Shown here: positions 42,261-50,890 of the stretch, one piece after another
How positions within the stretch are numbered: position 1 is the stretch's first letter
Layout: each line of letters starts with the position of its first letter
DNA from: Candidatus Aminicenantota bacterium
Lineage (GTDB): Bacteria; Acidobacteriota; Aminicenantia; JAMOAD01
DNA: 60,709 bases
Assembly (NCBI GenBank): GCA_027061995.1
Contig: JAMOUT010000010.1
Span: 1-60,709 of the forward strand
Direction of reading: 5' to 3'
The notes under the pieces: model-generated
The model's input: only the letters and a program-made list of their open reading frames with translations
Databases searched by the model: none
Told to the model about the DNA's origin: nothing
Position numbers and translations under genes: made by a program

Positions 42261-42955
42261 TTTCCGAGAGCCTCTAAAAATATGTTTTCCAATGATTTTG
42301 ATTTGCAGGAGAATTTTTCCGATAATGAATCGATGGAACCTTCCGCAATTTTTACCCCTGTGTCGAGCAGAATAAAATAATCGCATATCTTTTGAGCATC
42401 AGAAAGTTGGTGAATCGATAGGATAAAAGATTTGCCTTCGGAATTTTGAGATTTGAAAATTTTAATAATATCTCTCATCTGTAAAGGGTCGAATCCGTCA
42501 AAAGGTTCATCAAGAATAATAACGGGTTTTTCATTCGCCAGAGCGGTATATAGTTTTAACCTTTGATGCCACCCTTTGGAAAGATGTTTTATTTTTTTAT
42601 AAAAAATTTTTTTAAGTGAGAGAGAGTCCATAAGTTTTTCATCCATATAATTTATTGCCGAATGAAAAAAATCAAGGAATTCATCAACAAAATAATCGGG
42701 ATAAAGGCTCATATTCTCAGGCATATAAGAAAGATGTTTTTTTATCATACTATGCTTATTTACCTTATTATTATTTATATATATTGTTCCGCTGTCGGGA
42801 AATTCAAATCCCGAGATTATTTTAAGAAGAGTTGATTTCCCCGCTCCATTGGGACCTATAATCCCGGTGATTGTTTTATCGGGTATTGATATTGAGATAT
42901 CATCGAGGACTTTATTTTTAAGGTATCTTTTTGTTATATTTTCCGTTTTTATCAT
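42257..42955 (-). CDS. ABC transporter ATP-binding protein (GldA-like)
   Basis: A 232-residue ATPase: GPNGAGKSTLLKI (Walker A), HLSKGWHQRLKLYTAL (signature with SKGWHQR), KPVIILDEPFDGFDPLQ (Walker B) and SIHQLSDA. The SKG-x-x-QR signature is seen in GldA/NatA-like exporters. It is first of five minus-strand genes whose overlaps are all 4-17 nt. No clear ribosome site precedes the ATG. Confidence 0.85.
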   Translation of the reverse strand: MIKTENITKRYLKNKVLDDISISIPDKTITGIIGPNGAGKSTLLKIISGFEFPDSGTIYINNNKVNKHSMIKKHLSYMPENMSLYPDYFVDEFLDFFHSAINYMDEKLMDSLSLKKIFYKKIKHLSKGWHQRLKLYTALANEKPVIILDEPFDGFDPLQMRDIIKIFKSQNSEGKSFILSIHQLSDAQKICDYFILLDTGVKIAEGSIDSLSEKFSCKSKSLENIFLEALGK

Positions 42956-43159
42956 AGCTTTATTATTATGATTAACTTAAGTCATATTATCTCTATGATA
43001 AAAAAAAGTTTATAAAATGTCAATGGAATGAGATACGGTAAAAAAAATAAGAGATTTTTATTGTTTACTTACAAAGAGTTGTTTCTGCGGGCGGACAGCC
43101 GTTTAACAGTTTTGCTTAGGTTAAAGAACCATGCGTGATTTTTTCGCCTTAGTGATAAA

Positions 43160-43188
43160 TTGACATTCTTTTTACCCTCTTCGATAAT
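43160..43188 (+). promoter_or_regulatory. Distal promoter of rex
   Basis: TTGACA (43160-43165), a 17-nt spacer and GATAAT (43183-43188). It would start near 43195, about 78 nt before the rex ATG and upstream of the Rex-like site. The remaining 42956-43159 DNA shows no gene. Confidence 0.45.
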
Positions 43189-43227
43189 TCACAATCCATG
43201 ATTTACAATATTTTTCTCAAATTTCTA

Positions 43228-43245
43228 TTGTTGGATACTTGACAA
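43228..43245. promoter_or_regulatory. Candidate Rex operator
   Basis: TTGTTGGATACTTGACAA matches the Rex consensus TTGTTAA-N4-TTAACAA at 11 of 14 fixed positions with exact spacing. It covers the -35 box of the rex promoter, so NADH-sensitive autorepression is likely. Confidence 0.6.
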
Positions 43246-43267
43246 AAGCATCTTTTTTTGTTAAATT
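43239..43267 (+). promoter_or_regulatory. rex promoter, probable leaderless transcript
   Basis: TTGACA (43239-43244), a 17-nt spacer and TAAATT (43262-43267), 5 nt before the ATG at 43273. The same TTGACA-N17-TAAATT pair precedes thiC. It excludes the upstream TTG at 43258 as a start, because that lies in the promoter spacer. Confidence 0.6.
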
Positions 43268-43272
43268 TCATT

Positions 43273-43893
43273 ATGAAAACTATTATAAGATTAGGTCAAT
43301 ACCTTGAAATTTTAGGAAAAGTTTCGGAATCCAAAAAGTATATCTCTTCCAAAGAACTCGGGGAATTGAATTATGTTACACCTTCAACGGTCAGACAAGA
43401 TTTTTTCTATTTCGATACTTTAAAGGGGAAAACAAAAAGAGGTTATGAGATTGAAAGTTTGAAAAGGGAAATCGTTAAGATTCTCGGATTGGAAAAGGGG
43501 AAAAAAATAATAATCATAGGTGCAGGTAAAATAGGAACAGCTCTTTCTCAATACAAAGATTTTAAAAAACTCAATATTGAATTCACGGCTTTCTTTGATA
43601 TCAAAGAATCACTTGTTGGAAAGGAGATTGAAGGGATAAGAGTTTATCACCTTAATGATTTAAAGGATTATCTTAAATTTCACCCTGAAGTTGAAATAGC
43701 GACTATCTGTGTTCCCCCTGAGGTAGCTCAGGATGTAGCTAATGAAACTATTAAAGCGGGAATAAAAGCTCTATGGAATTTTTCCCCCGTAATTATCAAA
43801 GTCCCCGATAATATTCTCATCGAATATGAATTTGTCGGAACATCACTTTATTCTCTCATCTATGCGATGAAAAAGAGGAATATGGACAAATAG
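43273..43893 (+). CDS. rex: Redox-sensing transcriptional repressor Rex
   Basis: A 206-residue repressor. Winged helix at 1-75 (YISSKELGELNYVTPSTVRQDFFYF), then a Rossmann NAD(H)-binding domain with IGAGKIGTALSQY and the swap helix at the C terminus. Rex leaves DNA when NADH is high, releasing fermentation genes. It stands directly before buk and ptb, apparently in one operon, with a candidate Rex site over the -35 box. There is no ribosome site; a leaderless start at ATG 43273 is preferred. Confidence 0.92.
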   Translation: MKTIIRLGQYLEILGKVSESKKYISSKELGELNYVTPSTVRQDFFYFDTLKGKTKRGYEIESLKREIVKILGLEKGKKIIIIGAGKIGTALSQYKDFKKLNIEFTAFFDIKESLVGKEIEGIRVYHLNDLKDYLKFHPEVEIATICVPPEVAQDVANETIKAGIKALWNFSPVIIKVPDNILIEYEFVGTSLYSLIYAMKKRNMDK

Positions 43894-43939
43894 TTCTTTA
43901 TTTAATTTACTTAAATAGTAGGAGGATTTCGGAAAGTTT

Positions 43940-45010
43940 ATGAACAGGAAAATTTTGGTTATTAATCCGGGTTCAACTTCAACAAAAATAGCGGTATTTT
44001 CAGGTGAAAAGCAGGTATTTCAAAAAAATATATCACATAGCCTGAAAGATATAGCTCGATATGAGAGGATCATAGATCAGTATGATTTCAGAAAAAACAT
44101 TATTATTAAAGAGTTGGAACAAGCCAATATAAACCTAAATGAGTTTGATGCGATAGTCGGAAGAGGGGGACTGCTAAAACCCATAGAAAGCGGAACATAC
44201 GGAATCAACGAAACAATGATAAAAACATTTAAAAACGGGGAATACGGAGAGCATGCTTCAAATCTCGGAGGAATGATAGCCTATAATATCGGCAAACAAT
44301 CGGGAATCCCCTCTTATATTGTTGACCCTGTTGTTGTTGATGAGATGGAACCTCTCGCGAGATTAAGCGGTATGCCCGAACTTAAAAGAATCAGTATTTT
44401 CCATGCTTTAAACCAAAAAGCCGTAGGGAGAAAAGCTGCGGAAGATCTCGGAAAAAAATATGAAGAGATTAATCTTATAATTGTTCATCTCGGCGGGGGG
44501 ATATCCGTAGGAGCTCACAAAAAAGGGAGAGTTATAGATGTTAATAATGCTTTAAATGGCGACGGACCATACACTCCTGAACGAACCGGTGGTTTACCCT
44601 CTTGGCCATTAATTGAATTTGCTCTTTCGGGAAAATACAATACTAATGAGTTAAAAAAGAAAATCAAAGGCAAAGGTGGGGTTGTTGCATATCTCGGAAC
44701 AAATGATATGAGAAAGGTTGAAGAAAAAGTTTTAAACGGAGATAGCGGATACAGACTTATTTTTGAAGGGATGGCTTATCAGGTTGCCAAAGAGATAGGG
44801 GGACTTTCCGCTGTTTTGAAAGGTGAGGTTGATGCTATCGTTTTAACGGGCGGCTTGGCATATTCCGAAATATTTGTGGAATGGATAAAAGATAGGGTCG
44901 GATTTATTTCAAAAATTCTCATATATCCGGGAGAGGATGAGATGAGAGCCCTTGCTTTGGGTTGTTTAAGGGTTTTGACAGGTAAAGAAAAAGCAAAAAA
45001 ATATGATTAA
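43940..45010 (+). CDS. buk: Butyrate kinase
   Basis: A 356-residue acetokinase-family enzyme that makes ATP and butyrate (or a branched acid) from acyl phosphate and ADP. Motifs: INPGSTSTKIAVF, GRGGLLKPI, DPVVVDEMEPLARLSGMP, IVHLGGGISVGAH, NGDGPYTPERTGGLP and VLTGGLAYSE. PFTPERTG-like sequence and length separate it from acetate kinase. GTAGGAGG precedes the start. It lies between rex and ptb. Confidence 0.93.
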   Translation: MNRKILVINPGSTSTKIAVFSGEKQVFQKNISHSLKDIARYERIIDQYDFRKNIIIKELEQANINLNEFDAIVGRGGLLKPIESGTYGINETMIKTFKNGEYGEHASNLGGMIAYNIGKQSGIPSYIVDPVVVDEMEPLARLSGMPELKRISIFHALNQKAVGRKAAEDLGKKYEEINLIIVHLGGGISVGAHKKGRVIDVNNALNGDGPYTPERTGGLPSWPLIEFALSGKYNTNELKKKIKGKGGVVAYLGTNDMRKVEEKVLNGDSGYRLIFEGMAYQVAKEIGGLSAVLKGEVDAIVLTGGLAYSEIFVEWIKDRVGFISKILIYPGEDEMRALALGCLRVLTGKEKAKKYD

Positions 45011-45026
45011 ATTTATAGGAGGAAAA

Positions 45027-45938
45027 ATGGTTGAGATAAAAAGACTTAATGATCTTGAAAAAGCCTTAAAAGGGAAAAGAAAAAAAAGGGTGGCTGTAGC
45101 TTATGCTCAGGATCCCAACACAATCATGGCCGTTCATAAAGCGGTCGATGAAAAACTCGTTGATGCGATTTTGATAGGAGATAAAGCGAAGATAGAATCT
45201 CTTTGTAAAGAGAAGGGAATCAATGCCTCCTCTTTTACCATAATCCATGAACCTGACGAACAAAAATCAGGACTTAAGGCTGTTGAGATGGTTCACAACG
45301 GGGAAGCTGATATTGTTATGAAAGGTTTAATCAGCACTATATATTATATGAAAGCGATTTTACATAAAGAGAAAGGTCTGCTTCCCAAAGGAAGCACCCT
45401 AACTCATATAGCTGTTCTTGATATCCCCACTTATGACAAACTTTTAATAGTATCCGATGTTGCAATAATTCCGGAACCTACCCTAAAACAAAAAATAGAT
45501 ATGATAAACTATTGTATAAAAGCGGCTCATAAACTCGGAGTTAAAAATCCTAAAGTGGCAATAATAGCAGCCAATGAAAAAGTTTCGGAGAGAATGCAAC
45601 CAACTATTGATGCGGCTGTTCTTTCAAAAATGGCTGATCGTCATCAGATCAAAGGAGCGATAGTTGACGGACCGCTTGCTCTTGATGTGGCTCTTTCAAA
45701 AGAAGCATGCGATATCAAAGGGCTTAAAACCCCTGTCGAAGGCTTTGCCGATATTTTGATTTTCCCGAATATTGAAACAGGAAATGTTTTTTATAAATCC
45801 ACAACAATACTTGCGAAAGGCTCTCTTGCGGGAATAGTTGTCGGAGCTAAAGCTCCGGTTATATTAACATCGAGAGCTGACTCCGATGATTCCAAATATT
45901 ATTCGATTCTTCTCGGAGCTATTCTTGCGGAAGAATAA
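45027..45938 (+). CDS. ptb: Phosphate butyryltransferase
   Basis: A 303-residue enzyme converting butyryl-CoA and phosphate to butyryl phosphate, the substrate of the preceding kinase. VAYAQDPNTIMAVHKAVDEKLVDAILIGD, ADIVMKGLISTIYYMKAIL, LTHIAVLDIPTYDKLLIVSDVAIIPEPTL and the final TSRADSDDSKYYSILLGAI are typical. AGGAGG before ATG 45027 fixes the start; an in-frame ATG at 45003 overlaps buk. Branched acyl-CoA from amino acid fermentation is an alternative substrate. Confidence 0.92.
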   Translation: MVEIKRLNDLEKALKGKRKKRVAVAYAQDPNTIMAVHKAVDEKLVDAILIGDKAKIESLCKEKGINASSFTIIHEPDEQKSGLKAVEMVHNGEADIVMKGLISTIYYMKAILHKEKGLLPKGSTLTHIAVLDIPTYDKLLIVSDVAIIPEPTLKQKIDMINYCIKAAHKLGVKNPKVAIIAANEKVSERMQPTIDAAVLSKMADRHQIKGAIVDGPLALDVALSKEACDIKGLKTPVEGFADILIFPNIETGNVFYKSTTILAKGSLAGIVVGAKAPVILTSRADSDDSKYYSILLGAILAEE

Positions 45939-46260
45939 AAATTCGTAATGTAATCGGTAGCCAATATATACAGACATTCATTATTCAGGTATATCAACTT
46001 AATAAATCATCACTGTCCTGTAAAAAAAATAAAATTAAAGCGCCGTAAAAATAAAGCTGTCTTGTCCTGAAATAGTGTGCCGAACAGATGTTCCGGCGTT
46101 TGTAAAACCGTGTCAATTTTCAAAGCATAGTTAGAGTTAGGTTAGCGAAGGTTGATGATTATGGATGTTTATTGTTTAAAACTTCTCTGAAAATGGTTTT
46201 ATAATTGATTTTATTCTCTTTGAGGTTATTATTCCGTTTTTTTGAAAAATCTTTTTTTCC
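45939..46260. other. Gene-free gap with decayed repeat words
   Basis: No gene is supported. TGTCCTGTAAA (46016) and TGTCCTGAAAT (46073) form a short direct repeat, and GTAAAACCGTGTCAATTTTCAAAGC near 46102 echoes the AAAACCGTGC words at 4275 and 4324. The stretch probably belongs to the same decayed family as the 4125-4742 region. Confidence 0.4.
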
Positions 46261-46289
46261 TTGACAGTAAATCAATTTTCAGATATTTT
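46261..46289 (+). promoter_or_regulatory. Promoter for mlaEF
   Basis: TTGACA (46261-46266), a 17-nt spacer and TATTTT (46284-46289). GCGGAGCGGAA and the ATG at 46314 follow. The upstream in-frame TTG/ATG options would lie before or within this promoter. Confidence 0.5.
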
Positions 46290-46313
46290 TTATTATTAAA
46301 AAGCGGAGCGGAA

Positions 46314-47090
46314 ATGAATCTTTTTAAAAGGATAAATGAGAGTAAAATAATATTCAGAATCGGCGAAATCTTTATTTTCGGGTTTGAGGCTTTGTTAAAT
46401 ATATTTAAAAAACCTTTTGAAAAAAAAGAGATTTTAAAACAGATGTATGAGATAGGGGTTAGCTCTCTTCCTGTTGTGAGTCTGACTTCTCTTTTTACGG
46501 GAATGGTTTTCTCTCTTCAAACATATCTCGGATTTAAAAAACTCGGAGCGGAAGTTTATTCCGCATCTGTTATGGGAGTTTCTCTTGCAAAAGAGCTTGT
46601 TCCCGTGCTTGTGGGGCTTATGGTAGCCGGAAGGGTAGGTGCCGCAATAGCGGCTGAGCTCGGGACAATGAAAGTAACGGAGCAGATAGATGCTCTTTTT
46701 ACAATGGGAACCGACCCCGTAAAATTTCTTGCTTCTCCGCGGCTTACCGCAGCTGCAATCATGCTTCCGGTTCTTGTTATCTACGGGGATATTATAGGTT
46801 TGTCGGGTGCTTATATAGTTGATGTTTTAATCATGGGGATGAATTATAATAATTTCTATGACACATTGATGGTGCATTTTGAAGTATGGGATATTATTAC
46901 TGGTCTTATTAAAGCGTTCTCTTTCGGAATAATCATAGCTTCGGTAAGTTCATACTATGGGATGAAAACAGAGGGTGGAGCCGAGGGGGTGGGAAAAGCC
47001 ACGACTTTTGCGGTTGTTACTTCGAGTGTTGTTATATTGATTGCTGATTTTGTTTGGGGAAAAATATTACCTTTCACATTAAAAGGATAA
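46314..47090 (+). CDS. mlaE: MlaE-type lipid transport permease
   Basis: A 258-residue inner-membrane permease of the Mla/Mce ABC system that moves phospholipids between membranes: SLPVVSLTSLFTGMVFSLQTYLGFKKLGAE, ELVPVLVGLMVAGRVGAAIAAELGTMKVTEQIDALFTMG, and the closing TTFAVVTSSVVILIADF. GGAG at 46305 supports ATG 46314. MlaF follows after 4 nt. No MCE-domain MlaD gene follows, so it must be elsewhere. Confidence 0.9.
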   Translation: MNLFKRINESKIIFRIGEIFIFGFEALLNIFKKPFEKKEILKQMYEIGVSSLPVVSLTSLFTGMVFSLQTYLGFKKLGAEVYSASVMGVSLAKELVPVLVGLMVAGRVGAAIAAELGTMKVTEQIDALFTMGTDPVKFLASPRLTAAAIMLPVLVIYGDIIGLSGAYIVDVLIMGMNYNNFYDTLMVHFEVWDIITGLIKAFSFGIIIASVSSYYGMKTEGGAEGVGKATTFAVVTSSVVILIADFVWGKILPFTLKG

Positions 47091-47094
47091 ACAG

Positions 47095-47850
47095 ATGAAT
47101 GAGCCTAAAATAAAAATCATAAATCTTCATAAATCTTTTGATACGAAAAAAATTCTTACAGGTGTTAATCTTGATATATATCAGAATGAAACTTTTGTGA
47201 TAATAGGAGGTTCGGGAACAGGTAAAAGTGTGCTTATAAAGCATATTGTGGGGCTTTTAAAACCTGATAAGGGAGATATTGTAATAGATGGAGAATCAAT
47301 TGTTAATATGGAAAAGAGTGAGATTATAAAATTTGTCAGAAAATTCGGTTATGTATTTCAAGGAGCTGCTCTTTTTGATTCCATGAATATAGAAAAAAAC
47401 ATAAGATTCGGGCTTGAAAGATTTTATGATTATTCGGAAGAACAGATGAGAGATATTGTCAAAGAGGTTTTATCCCGAGTGGGTTTGGAAGGGATAGAGA
47501 AAAAAATGCCGTCCGAACTATCGGGAGGGATGAGAAAGAGGGTTGCAGTTGCAAGAGCAATAGCTTTAAAACCGGAGATATTGATATATGATGAGCCTAC
47601 GACAGGCCTTGATCCTGTTTTATCGGATTCCATAAGTAATCTTATGATAAAGGTGAAAAAGGAGTATAATGTTACATCTGTGGTAATCACTCATGATATG
47701 AAAAATGCTTATAAAACAGCTGATAGAATCGGGATGTTGTATAAAGGCGAAATAATCGGGGTTGGAAACAAAGAGGAGATAATGAACACCGACAACCCTG
47801 TTATAAAACAATTCATAGAAGGGAATTCCGAAGGTCCGATAGAGTTTTAA
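47095..47850 (+). CDS. mlaF: MlaF-type ABC transporter ATPase
   Basis: A 251-residue ATPase: GGSGTGKSVLIKHIVGLL (Walker A), FQGAALFDSMN (Q loop typical of MlaF), LSGGMRKRVAVARAIALKPEILIYDEPTTGLDP (signature and Walker B) and VVITHDM. It energises MlaE. It lies 4 nt after mlaE. The pair is followed by an independent thiC transcript. Confidence 0.92.
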   Translation: MNEPKIKIINLHKSFDTKKILTGVNLDIYQNETFVIIGGSGTGKSVLIKHIVGLLKPDKGDIVIDGESIVNMEKSEIIKFVRKFGYVFQGAALFDSMNIEKNIRFGLERFYDYSEEQMRDIVKEVLSRVGLEGIEKKMPSELSGGMRKRVAVARAIALKPEILIYDEPTTGLDPVLSDSISNLMIKVKKEYNVTSVVITHDMKNAYKTADRIGMLYKGEIIGVGNKEEIMNTDNPVIKQFIEGNSEGPIEF

Positions 47851-47886
47851 TAAAGCGGATTTCACTTTATGTCGGAATCCTAATAC

Positions 47887-47915
47887 TTGACATTTTCCCT
47901 TATTATTAGTAAATT
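47887..47915 (+). promoter_or_regulatory. thiC promoter
   Basis: TTGACA (47887-47892), a 17-nt spacer and TAAATT (47910-47915). Transcription would begin near 47922, leaving about 21 nt of leader with AAGGAG. There is no room for a TPP riboswitch. Confidence 0.6.
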
Positions 47916-47942
47916 AGGGCGTTGGTTTTAAGGAGAAAAAAA

Positions 47943-49250
47943 ATGACTCAATTAATTAAAGCAAAAGAAAAAATTATAACTCCTGAAATGGAGAGGGTAT
48001 CTGAAAAAGAGGGGATTTTGTCCCTTGATTTAAGAGAATTAATTGCAGCCGGAAGAGTTGTTGTTCCAGCTAATATAAGACATAAAAATCTCGACCCTAT
48101 CGGAATAGGTGAGGGGCTTTCGACAAAAGTTAATGCAAATATAGGAACTTCACTTGATTTTCCCCACAAAGAGAGAGAATTGGAGAAGATGAGAACAGCT
48201 ATTAAATACGGAGCTGACACTATTATGGATCTTTCAACCGGTGGAAAAATAGATGATATAAGAAAGGGGATTATCGAAGAATCAAAGGTTCCGATTGGCA
48301 CTGTTCCCATATACCAGGCTGCGATTGCGGCTATAAGAAAAAGAGGCTCTATTGTTGATATGACGATAGATGATATGCTTGAGGTTATCCGTATTCAGGC
48401 TGAAGATGGAGTTGATTTTATGACAATTCATGCGGGTATAACAGCTCATGCGGTTGACAGGGTAAAAAATCAGAACAGAGTGATGGGAGTTGTTTCAAGG
48501 GGAGGTTCTTTCCTTTTTGCATGGATACTACACAATAGAAAAGAAAACCCTCTTTATGAACATTTTGATAAAATACTTGATATAGCAGTTGAATACGATG
48601 TAACAATGAGCCTTGGCGATGCTTTAAGGCCCGGAGCAATATATGATGCTACCGACAGACCTCAGGTTGATGAATTGATTATTCTCGGAGAGCTTGTGGA
48701 AAGATGCAGGGAAAGAGGGGTTCAGGTAATGGTGGAAGGACCCGGACATGTTCCTCTTGATCAGATAGTTACAAATGTTAAACTTGAGAAAAGGATTACG
48801 AAAGGGGCTCCATTTTATGTTTTAGGTCCGCTTACAACAGATATAGCACCGGGGTATGATCATATCGTGGGTGCCATTGGTGGGGCGATTGCAGCATCAG
48901 CCGGTGCGGATTATCTTTGTTATGTGACTCCGGCGGAACATCTCGGGCTTCCCGGGAATGATGAAGTTAAGGATGGAGTTATAGCATCTAAAATAGCGGC
49001 TCACTCTGCTGATATTATGAAAGGTGTCGTAGGGTCTTCCGAATGGGATTATAAAATGTCAACAGCAAGAAGAGCTCTTGATTGGAAAAAACAGAGAGAA
49101 CTATCCCTTGATCCCGAAAAATTCGATGATTTAAGAAATAAATATAAAACAGCTTCGGATGCATGCTCTATGTGCGGAGATTATTGCGCACTTAAAATAG
49201 TTGATGAATATTTCGGAATAAAACGGGATGAATATAAAAAAGAGTTATGA
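47943..49250 (+). CDS. thiC: Phosphomethylpyrimidine synthase ThiC
   Basis: A 435-residue radical SAM enzyme that turns aminoimidazole ribotide into the thiamin pyrimidine. Motifs: NIGTSLDFPHKERELEKM, GADTIMDLSTGG, SRGGSFLFAWILHN, EGPGHVPLDQI, GPLTTDIAPGYDHI and the C-terminal CSMCGDYC that binds the 4Fe-4S cluster. AAGGAG precedes ATG 47943. It is the short clostridial-type form without the N-terminal domain. No other thi gene is nearby. Confidence 0.96.
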   Translation: MTQLIKAKEKIITPEMERVSEKEGILSLDLRELIAAGRVVVPANIRHKNLDPIGIGEGLSTKVNANIGTSLDFPHKERELEKMRTAIKYGADTIMDLSTGGKIDDIRKGIIEESKVPIGTVPIYQAAIAAIRKRGSIVDMTIDDMLEVIRIQAEDGVDFMTIHAGITAHAVDRVKNQNRVMGVVSRGGSFLFAWILHNRKENPLYEHFDKILDIAVEYDVTMSLGDALRPGAIYDATDRPQVDELIILGELVERCRERGVQVMVEGPGHVPLDQIVTNVKLEKRITKGAPFYVLGPLTTDIAPGYDHIVGAIGGAIAASAGADYLCYVTPAEHLGLPGNDEVKDGVIASKIAAHSADIMKGVVGSSEWDYKMSTARRALDWKKQRELSLDPEKFDDLRNKYKTASDACSMCGDYCALKIVDEYFGIKRDEYKKEL

Positions 49251-50076
49251 TAAAAAAATCAGATTCGGAGTTTCTTTTAAACCCAATAATTTCAGAGAGA
49301 TAAAGCGGAAGATAGAGGAATTAAAAGAATTGGAGCTTGATATACTTGAAATAGCTTTTCTTGAAGGGGTTTTTATCACCGAGGAAGAGGGTTATGAGAT
49401 AAGAAGGGAATCTGATATTAATAGAGTGGCTTTATCTGTCCATTCCCCTTACTATATTAATTTTAATGCTGATAACAGGGAAATGATTAAAAAAAGTAAA
49501 TTTCACCTTTGTAAAAGTGCGAGAATCGGTAAGATAATGGGAGCTGAAAACATAGTGTTTCATCCGGGATATTACGGAAATAACAGGAAAAACGGATTTG
49601 ATAAGATAAAGGATGGGATAGAAGAGGTTTCCGAAGTTCTAAAAGCTGAGTTTAATGACACTGTTTTAAGAGCGGAAACAATGGGTAAAAAGAGGGAATT
49701 CGGTGAACTCGAAGAGATTATTTTATTAAGTCAATCAATTGACAATGTTTTGCCTTGTATAGATTTTGCACATCTTCATGCGAGAACTCAGAGGTATAAT
49801 TCTTATCCTGAATTTAATAAATTGTTTAAAAGGCTGGAAAAAAGATTGGGAATAGAGTATATTAAAAATATGCATATTCATGTGTCAGGGATAGAGTATG
49901 GAAGAGAAGGTGAAAAATATCATCTTAATTTAATGGATTCTGATTTCAGGTTTGATGAATGGATTGAAGCTGTCAGAGAGTATGATATAGGCGGTAATAT
50001 TATAATTGAGAGCCCGGAACCTTATGAAGATGCCATAATGCTTAAAAATCTTTATTGGAAAAAAGATGAAAATTAA
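49228..50076 (+). CDS. TIM-barrel protein of the endonuclease IV / xylose isomerase-like superfamily
   Basis: A 282-residue AP endonuclease 2-type barrel. LSVHSPYYINFNADN, AENIVFHPGYYG, LRAETMGKKREFGELEEI, LPCIDFAHLHAR and HIHVSGIEYGREGEKYHLNL carry the usual His, Glu and Asp metal ligands of endonuclease IV-like proteins. It could be a DNA repair enzyme or a sugar isomerase; the HPG and Glu pattern leans to the archaeal Nfo-like group. It overlaps thiC by 23 nt and the next gene by 11 nt. Confidence 0.75.
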   Translation: MNIKKSYDKKIRFGVSFKPNNFREIKRKIEELKELELDILEIAFLEGVFITEEEGYEIRRESDINRVALSVHSPYYINFNADNREMIKKSKFHLCKSARIGKIMGAENIVFHPGYYGNNRKNGFDKIKDGIEEVSEVLKAEFNDTVLRAETMGKKREFGELEEIILLSQSIDNVLPCIDFAHLHARTQRYNSYPEFNKLFKRLEKRLGIEYIKNMHIHVSGIEYGREGEKYHLNLMDSDFRFDEWIEAVREYDIGGNIIIESPEPYEDAIMLKNLYWKKDEN

Positions 50077-50890
50077 ATTTTACGGTGTTAGAGGAAGTTA
50101 TCCGAGAGCTGAAGCGAGATTTCTTAAATATGGTGGTAATACTTCCTGTATTATTGTTAAGAATGATAAAAGCACAATTATATTTGATGCCGGAACAGGA
50201 TTATTAAAAGCGGGTGAGAGTTTGTTAAAGGAGAAAAATATATTCATGTTTATTACTCATACCCATTATGATCATATGCAAGGATTTCCATTCTTTTCAC
50301 CTTTTTTCCGAAAAGAGACTAATACGAATATATATGGTCCTTCTATTAAAGATAAGAGCTTTCAGGATATTATTGATATGTATATGAACCCTTTTTTTCT
50401 ACCTTTTTCAGTAGCGGATTTCGAAAACAGAAAATTTTCGATAAAATCTCTTGAAAAAGATGATGAAAAGATAAATATCAACGGAATTATTATTAAAGGG
50501 AAAAAAATTCAAAGCCATCCCCTTTTCGGGGTCTATATTTTCTCTTATGAATCAAATAATCAAAAGATAGTTTATGCAACCGATGTGGATGTTTCAAAAG
50601 AGATGAATAATGGGTTTTTGGATTTTATTGATGGGGCTGATATTTTGATTATTGACTCCTATTTTTCCGAACAAAAGTTATCGAATCTTCGTAAGAGTAA
50701 CGGTTATGAAAACTACGGACACTCCACTTTTGAGTCTGTTTTAAAAATAAAAGATTTGGCAAATATAAAAAAACTATTCTTTTATCACTATAATCCTAAG
50801 TATGATGATAAATATCTTGAAAGATTAGAAAAGCGTTATCAAAAAGAGGGGGTCTTTTTTTCAAAAGAGTGTGAGGAGGTTATAGTATGA
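50066..50890 (+). CDS. MBL-fold hydrolase, Lactamase_B_2 / phosphodiesterase type
   Basis: A 274-residue protein: FYGVRGSYPRAEARFLKYGGNTSCIIV, IIFDAGTG, the full metal motif THTHYDHMQGFPFF, YATDVD and a late FFYHYNP. This matches the GVRGS-GGNTSC subgroup that includes class III cyclic-nucleotide phosphodiesterase-like proteins often linked to signalling. Substrate is unknown. It overlaps both neighbours by 4-11 nt and so belongs to the thiC operon or its downstream part. Confidence 0.8.
   Translation: MKIKFYGVRGSYPRAEARFLKYGGNTSCIIVKNDKSTIIFDAGTGLLKAGESLLKEKNIFMFITHTHYDHMQGFPFFSPFFRKETNTNIYGPSIKDKSFQDIIDMYMNPFFLPFSVADFENRKFSIKSLEKDDEKININGIIIKGKKIQSHPLFGVYIFSYESNNQKIVYATDVDVSKEMNNGFLDFIDGADILIIDSYFSEQKLSNLRKSNGYENYGHSTFESVLKIKDLANIKKLFFYHYNPKYDDKYLERLEKRYQKEGVFFSKECEEVIV

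Noticed and set aside
45939-46260. Insertion sequence ends (TGTCCTG repeats)
   Set aside because: Only two short direct repeats were seen, with no inverted ends and no transposase fragment.
47851-47942. TPP riboswitch before thiC
   Set aside because: The promoter at 47887-47915 leaves a leader of only about 21 nt, and the CUGAGA and ACCUGA elements are absent.
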